This document shows, piece after piece, positions 5,680 to 7,449 of a stretch of 7,449 nt of DNA. Below the pieces are notes generated by a model, which saw nothing but the letters and a program-made list of their open reading frames with translations, did not search any database and was not told where the DNA came from. The stretch's first letter is position 1, and each line of letters opens with the position of its first letter. The stretch comes from JAGMDK01 sp023128695 (lineage in GTDB: Bacteria > Planctomycetota > Phycisphaerae > UBA1845 > Fen-1342): contig DAOVQG010000237.1 of NCBI GenBank assembly GCA_030628805.1, positions 1 to 7,449 of the forward strand, written 5' to 3'. The position numbers and the translations under genes were made by a program.

Positions 5680-7041
5680 TCAACCCGTGAAGACCAGTTG
5701 AAATCCCGCGAAGTCCTCGAGGTCCGCGTCTTCGTCGTCGTTGAAGTCGAAGCAGTCGCAGCCGGGTTCCAGGCCGCCGTCGGGACCGTCCAGGCAATCT
5801 TCCAGGGCAGCGAAATCGACCAGGTCCACGTACCCGTCGCCATTCCAATCGCCGAGCATGGGACCCGGGCCGAACAAGTCGCTCCATTCCCACTCCAGCC
5901 GCGGCGTGCGGCCGATGCCGTCCAGGCGGCCGTCGGCCCAGATGGTCATGTCCTCGCGCGCCCGGTAGGCCACGCTGAGCAAGTGCAGGCTGTTGCTGCC
6001 GCTGGCCAGCAGGTCCCAATGGCTTTCCTGGGTCTTCGGCGTCTCATCGTCATAATACGCATCGGCCCCGAAATCCTCATCCGGCGGCGTGTACGTCCCG
6101 TCCGTCCAGGTGTTGGTCGTGATCATGGCCTCGCCGTGATGCCACGTTTCCCGCGGCGTACGGAGGTAGTAGAAATCCGGCCCGCTCTGGTAGGGGTTGC
6201 AGACCATCACGCCGCCATGGCCCTCGGGGGCGTAGTAGTTGACGAAGCTGCCGGTCATGATCTCGTAGCTCTGCAACTCGGCGAAAACGCCGGCCAGGTG
6301 CGTCGACACGTCCGGGTCGGTCGCGTAGCTCAGGGCGTAGCGACAGGCGACCATCCGCGGCATGCGACCCGCCGCGAAATCCGTGTCACAGTAGTAATCG
6401 TGCAACGAGACCACGGTGCCGAACTCATTCACGCCGGTGGCCGCGGTGGGCATCCCGGGCCAGCCCAGGTTGACCCAGCGGGGCGAACCGTCGTCCGGGT
6501 CGCAGGCGCAAAGCACGTGGTGGTTCATCGAGGAATAGAGCGACGGGAAGTCGAGCCGGCGAGTGGAGAGCGTCTTGATCGGGTCGGCGACGTAACGGCC
6601 CCAGCAGGTGTGGCTGCGGCAGCCGTACAGCCACTCGCCGGCAGTGCAGGCCACCTTCAGGTCCAGCTCGTCGATGTTTTCCGTGGGGTGGCTGATGGCC
6701 AGGCAGTCCACGGCGCCGTCGAATTCGTCCTCGATGCCCGGCGGCATCCACACGGCAGTGGCCATGATGCCGCGGACATAGTTGTACATGTGGAACTGAT
6801 CGAGGTAGGCCTTCGTCTCGTTGACGCCCTGGACGATGTAGTCGCCGAGGAGACTGGTCTGGGCGTAACCCATCTCGTAATGCGAGCCCCACACGCGGAT
6901 GACCGTATATCCCTTGTTGTTGGGGTCGAGCTGTTGATCGAGGATCACCCCGTTCTGGGCACTGGCCGGGATCAGGGCAGCGAGCCCGAGGACGAATCCG
7001 GTCAGATATAACCAACCTGTGATTAACGGGTAACGCTTCAT
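5680..7041 (-). CDS. Secreted C45-family Ntn hydrolase/acyltransferase-like protein with dockerin-type EF-hand tail
   Basis: This 453-residue exported protein resembles the C45 family (isopenicillin N acyltransferase-like autoproteolytic hydrolases). After a signal peptide (about 1-28, ending PASA), WGSHYEMGYAQ (51-61) matches the family's N-terminal G-x-x-Y-E-M-G motif. YGCRSHTCWG (139-148) aligns with the usual GCTSFAAWG block, making Cys141 the candidate nucleophile and Gly140-Cys141 the candidate self-cleavage site. RRLDFP (161-166, Asp164) and GWPGMPTAATGVNEFG (193-208) match later conserved blocks. The C-terminus has two loops with ligand spacing 1,3,5,7,9,12: Asp398 to Asp409 and Asp432 to Asp443, ending FTG, as in planctomycete dockerin-type tails. 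The substrate is unknown; amide bonds of small acylated compounds are the usual targets. A longer in-frame start exists at 7098, but 7041 places the signal peptide first and has AAAGGG 8 nt upstream (7050-7055). Confidence 0.8.
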   Translation of the reverse strand: MKRYPLITGWLYLTGFVLGLAALIPASAQNGVILDQQLDPNNKGYTVIRVWGSHYEMGYAQTSLLGDYIVQGVNETKAYLDQFHMYNYVRGIMATAVWMPPGIEDEFDGAVDCLAISHPTENIDELDLKVACTAGEWLYGCRSHTCWGRYVADPIKTLSTRRLDFPSLYSSMNHHVLCACDPDDGSPRWVNLGWPGMPTAATGVNEFGTVVSLHDYYCDTDFAAGRMPRMVACRYALSYATDPDVSTHLAGVFAELQSYEIMTGSFVNYYAPEGHGGVMVCNPYQSGPDFYYLRTPRETWHHGEAMITTNTWTDGTYTPPDEDFGADAYYDDETPKTQESHWDLLASGSNSLHLLSVAYRAREDMTIWADGRLDGIGRTPRLEWEWSDLFGPGPMLGDWNGDGYVDLVDFAALEDCLDGPDGGLEPGCDCFDFNDDEDADLEDFAGFQLVFTG

Positions 7042-7074
7042 CGTGGCATCCCTTTCCAAATAATGCATCCACGG

Positions 7075-7089
7075 CCGGGAGAATCCCGG
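7075..7089 (-). promoter_or_regulatory. Leader hairpin upstream of the C45-like gene
   Basis: CCGGGA pairs perfectly with TCCCGG around a three-base loop, 33-48 nt before the ATG. If transcription starts near 7101, this hairpin is in the 5' leader and leaves the Shine-Dalgarno (7050-7055) free. A role in mRNA stability is possible; no riboswitch architecture is visible. Confidence 0.35.
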
Positions 7090-7107
7090 TAAACCCATCC
7101 AGCTTCC

Positions 7108-7113
7108 AGTATA
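7108..7113 (-). promoter_or_regulatory. Possible -10 box of the C45-like gene
   Basis: TATACT on the minus strand (in the context GGCTATACTGG) matches the -10 consensus at five of six positions and would give a leader of about 60 nt. No good -35 is found 16-18 bp upstream (TCCCCG at 17 bp). Position favours it, but the missing -35 keeps this tentative. Confidence 0.35.
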
Positions 7114-7226
7114 GCCTATTTCGGTCTGGGCGGGGAGCGAACACTGGCGTGTATCTATTGTTGGGTGTGACCATTTTTTGTGGCGGGTGCTCTGTTAGCC
7201 CTCGCTTGACGGGTAGCGCCATGGAA

Positions 7227-7287
7227 GGGAGGGCGAAGCTCCTGCTGAGCCGCGGCGTCCCCGGCTCGGCAGGAGCCTCGCCCTCCC
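7227..7287. repeat. Inverted-repeat element of the GGGAGGGCGA...GAGCC family
   Basis: A 25-bp left arm (7227-7251) and right arm (7263-7287) are reverse complements with two mismatches, around an 11-nt loop. The arms belong to the same family as the array at 2891-3065 and differ from it at a few central positions. This simple two-arm form is likely the unexpanded state. It sits about 185 bp upstream of the C45-like gene. It is non-coding, and the peptides read through it (GSAGASPS or its complement) are typical false ORFs of planctomycete genomes. Confidence 0.88.
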
Positions 7288-7290
7288 GCT

Positions 7291-7314
7291 GGTGCGAGAA
7301 TCCTTTCTCGCACC
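7291..7314. repeat. Perfect 10-bp hairpin, GGTGCGAGAA / TTCTCGCACC
   Basis: Bases 7291-7300 pair with 7305-7314 around a TCCT tetraloop with no mismatch. It begins three bases after the preceding inverted repeat, so the two form a compact pair of stem-loops. No T-run follows on either strand, so it is not an intrinsic terminator. It may be part of a composite repeat unit. Confidence 0.8.
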
Positions 7315-7392
7315 CGCTCGGCGGACATCTCTTCCCGTTTGTTCACGGAAGTGTTGATGAATACGACCTGCCCGTAGAAGCGGGCGCCACAC
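7315..7392. other. Gene-free spacer between repeats
   Basis: No gene, promoter or repeat can be supported. The minus-strand frame is open (GARFYGQVVFINTSVNKREEM and onward) but runs straight into repeat sequence on both sides and has no clear ribosome binding site, so it is probably not coding. It could be the non-repetitive core of a larger composite element whose right part lies outside the window. Confidence 0.35.
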
Positions 7393-7449
7393 TCTTCGTG
7401 CCCTTCGTGGCCTTCGTGGTTGGCAATTGAACCACGAAGGGCACGAAGG
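7393..7449. repeat. CCTTCGTGG nonamer repeats with inverted copies, cut by the window edge
   Basis: Three head-to-tail nonamers run 7393-7419 (the first with end mismatches; CCTTCGTGG at 7402 and 7411). After a short spacer come two inverted copies, CCACGAAGG (7432-7440) and GCACGAAGG (7441-7449). CCTTCGTGGTT (7411-7421) and AACCACGAAGG (7430-7440) form a perfect 11-bp stem with an 8-nt loop. Similar CACGAAGG arrays are known from intergenic DNA of several bacterial groups (translated as HEEHEE-like strings). The repeat likely continues past the right edge. Confidence 0.85.

Noticed and set aside
5605..7011. Long plus-strand open frame opposite the C45-like gene
   Set aside because: Low-complexity Val/Ala/Gly/His-rich translation starting in the heptamer repeat. 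The opposite strand has a signal peptide and conserved motifs.
7042..7098. Longer start for the C45-like gene at 7098
   Set aside because: It would place 19 charged or polar residues before the signal peptide; the 7041 ATG has a well-spaced AAAGGG site.
7149..7430. Small plus-strand ORF with a lipoprotein-like start (GVTIFCGGCS)
   Set aside because: Most of its length is repeat DNA (inverted pair, hairpin, nonamers) and no ribosome binding site is evident.

Overview
The window is GC-rich, with four clear protein genes, all on the minus strand. It most resembles a planctomycete chromosome, possibly of the Phycisphaerae type. The evidence is the C-terminal EF-hand (dockerin-type) tail ending in 'FTG' on a secreted enzyme, a secreted VIT/VWA protein, and intergenic palindromes that would translate to 'EGEAPAEP'/'GSAGASPS'-like peptides, which are common in planctomycete hypothetical ORFs. 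The taxonomic call is an inference from these signatures; no marker gene is present.

In the direction of transcription (right to left) the layout is as follows. (1) 7449-7042: a gene-free upstream region with three repeat or hairpin elements and a possible promoter. (2) 7041-5680: a secreted C45-family Ntn-hydrolase-like protein with a C-terminal pair of calcium-binding loops. (3) 5679-5399: a gap with two short tandem repeats, a heptamer and an octamer. (4) 5398-3122: a secreted VIT plus von Willebrand A protein with an intact MIDAS. (5) 3121-2836: a gap filled by four tandem 30-bp repeats and two inverted copies of the same repeat family. (6) 2835-2128: an OmpR-type response regulator. (7) 2131-335: its partner sensor histidine kinase, overlapping by 4 bp. 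(8) 334-1: a gene-free stretch with a nested 130-bp palindromic element.

The regulator and kinase form a translationally coupled two-component operon. The kinase has a large extracytoplasmic region and no HAMP domain. The VIT/VWA and C45 proteins both carry signal peptides and act outside the cytoplasm. They share strand with the two-component pair, but each gap is about 280 bp and repeat-rich, so one four-gene transcript is not assured.

The least ordinary part is the repeat content. Every sizeable gene-free stretch holds repeats, in several families. One GGGAGGGCGA...GAGCC family occurs both as a simple inverted pair (7227-7287) and as an asymmetric amplified array (2891-3065) that abuts the probable promoter of the two-component operon. 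I found no complete novel defence or metabolic system.
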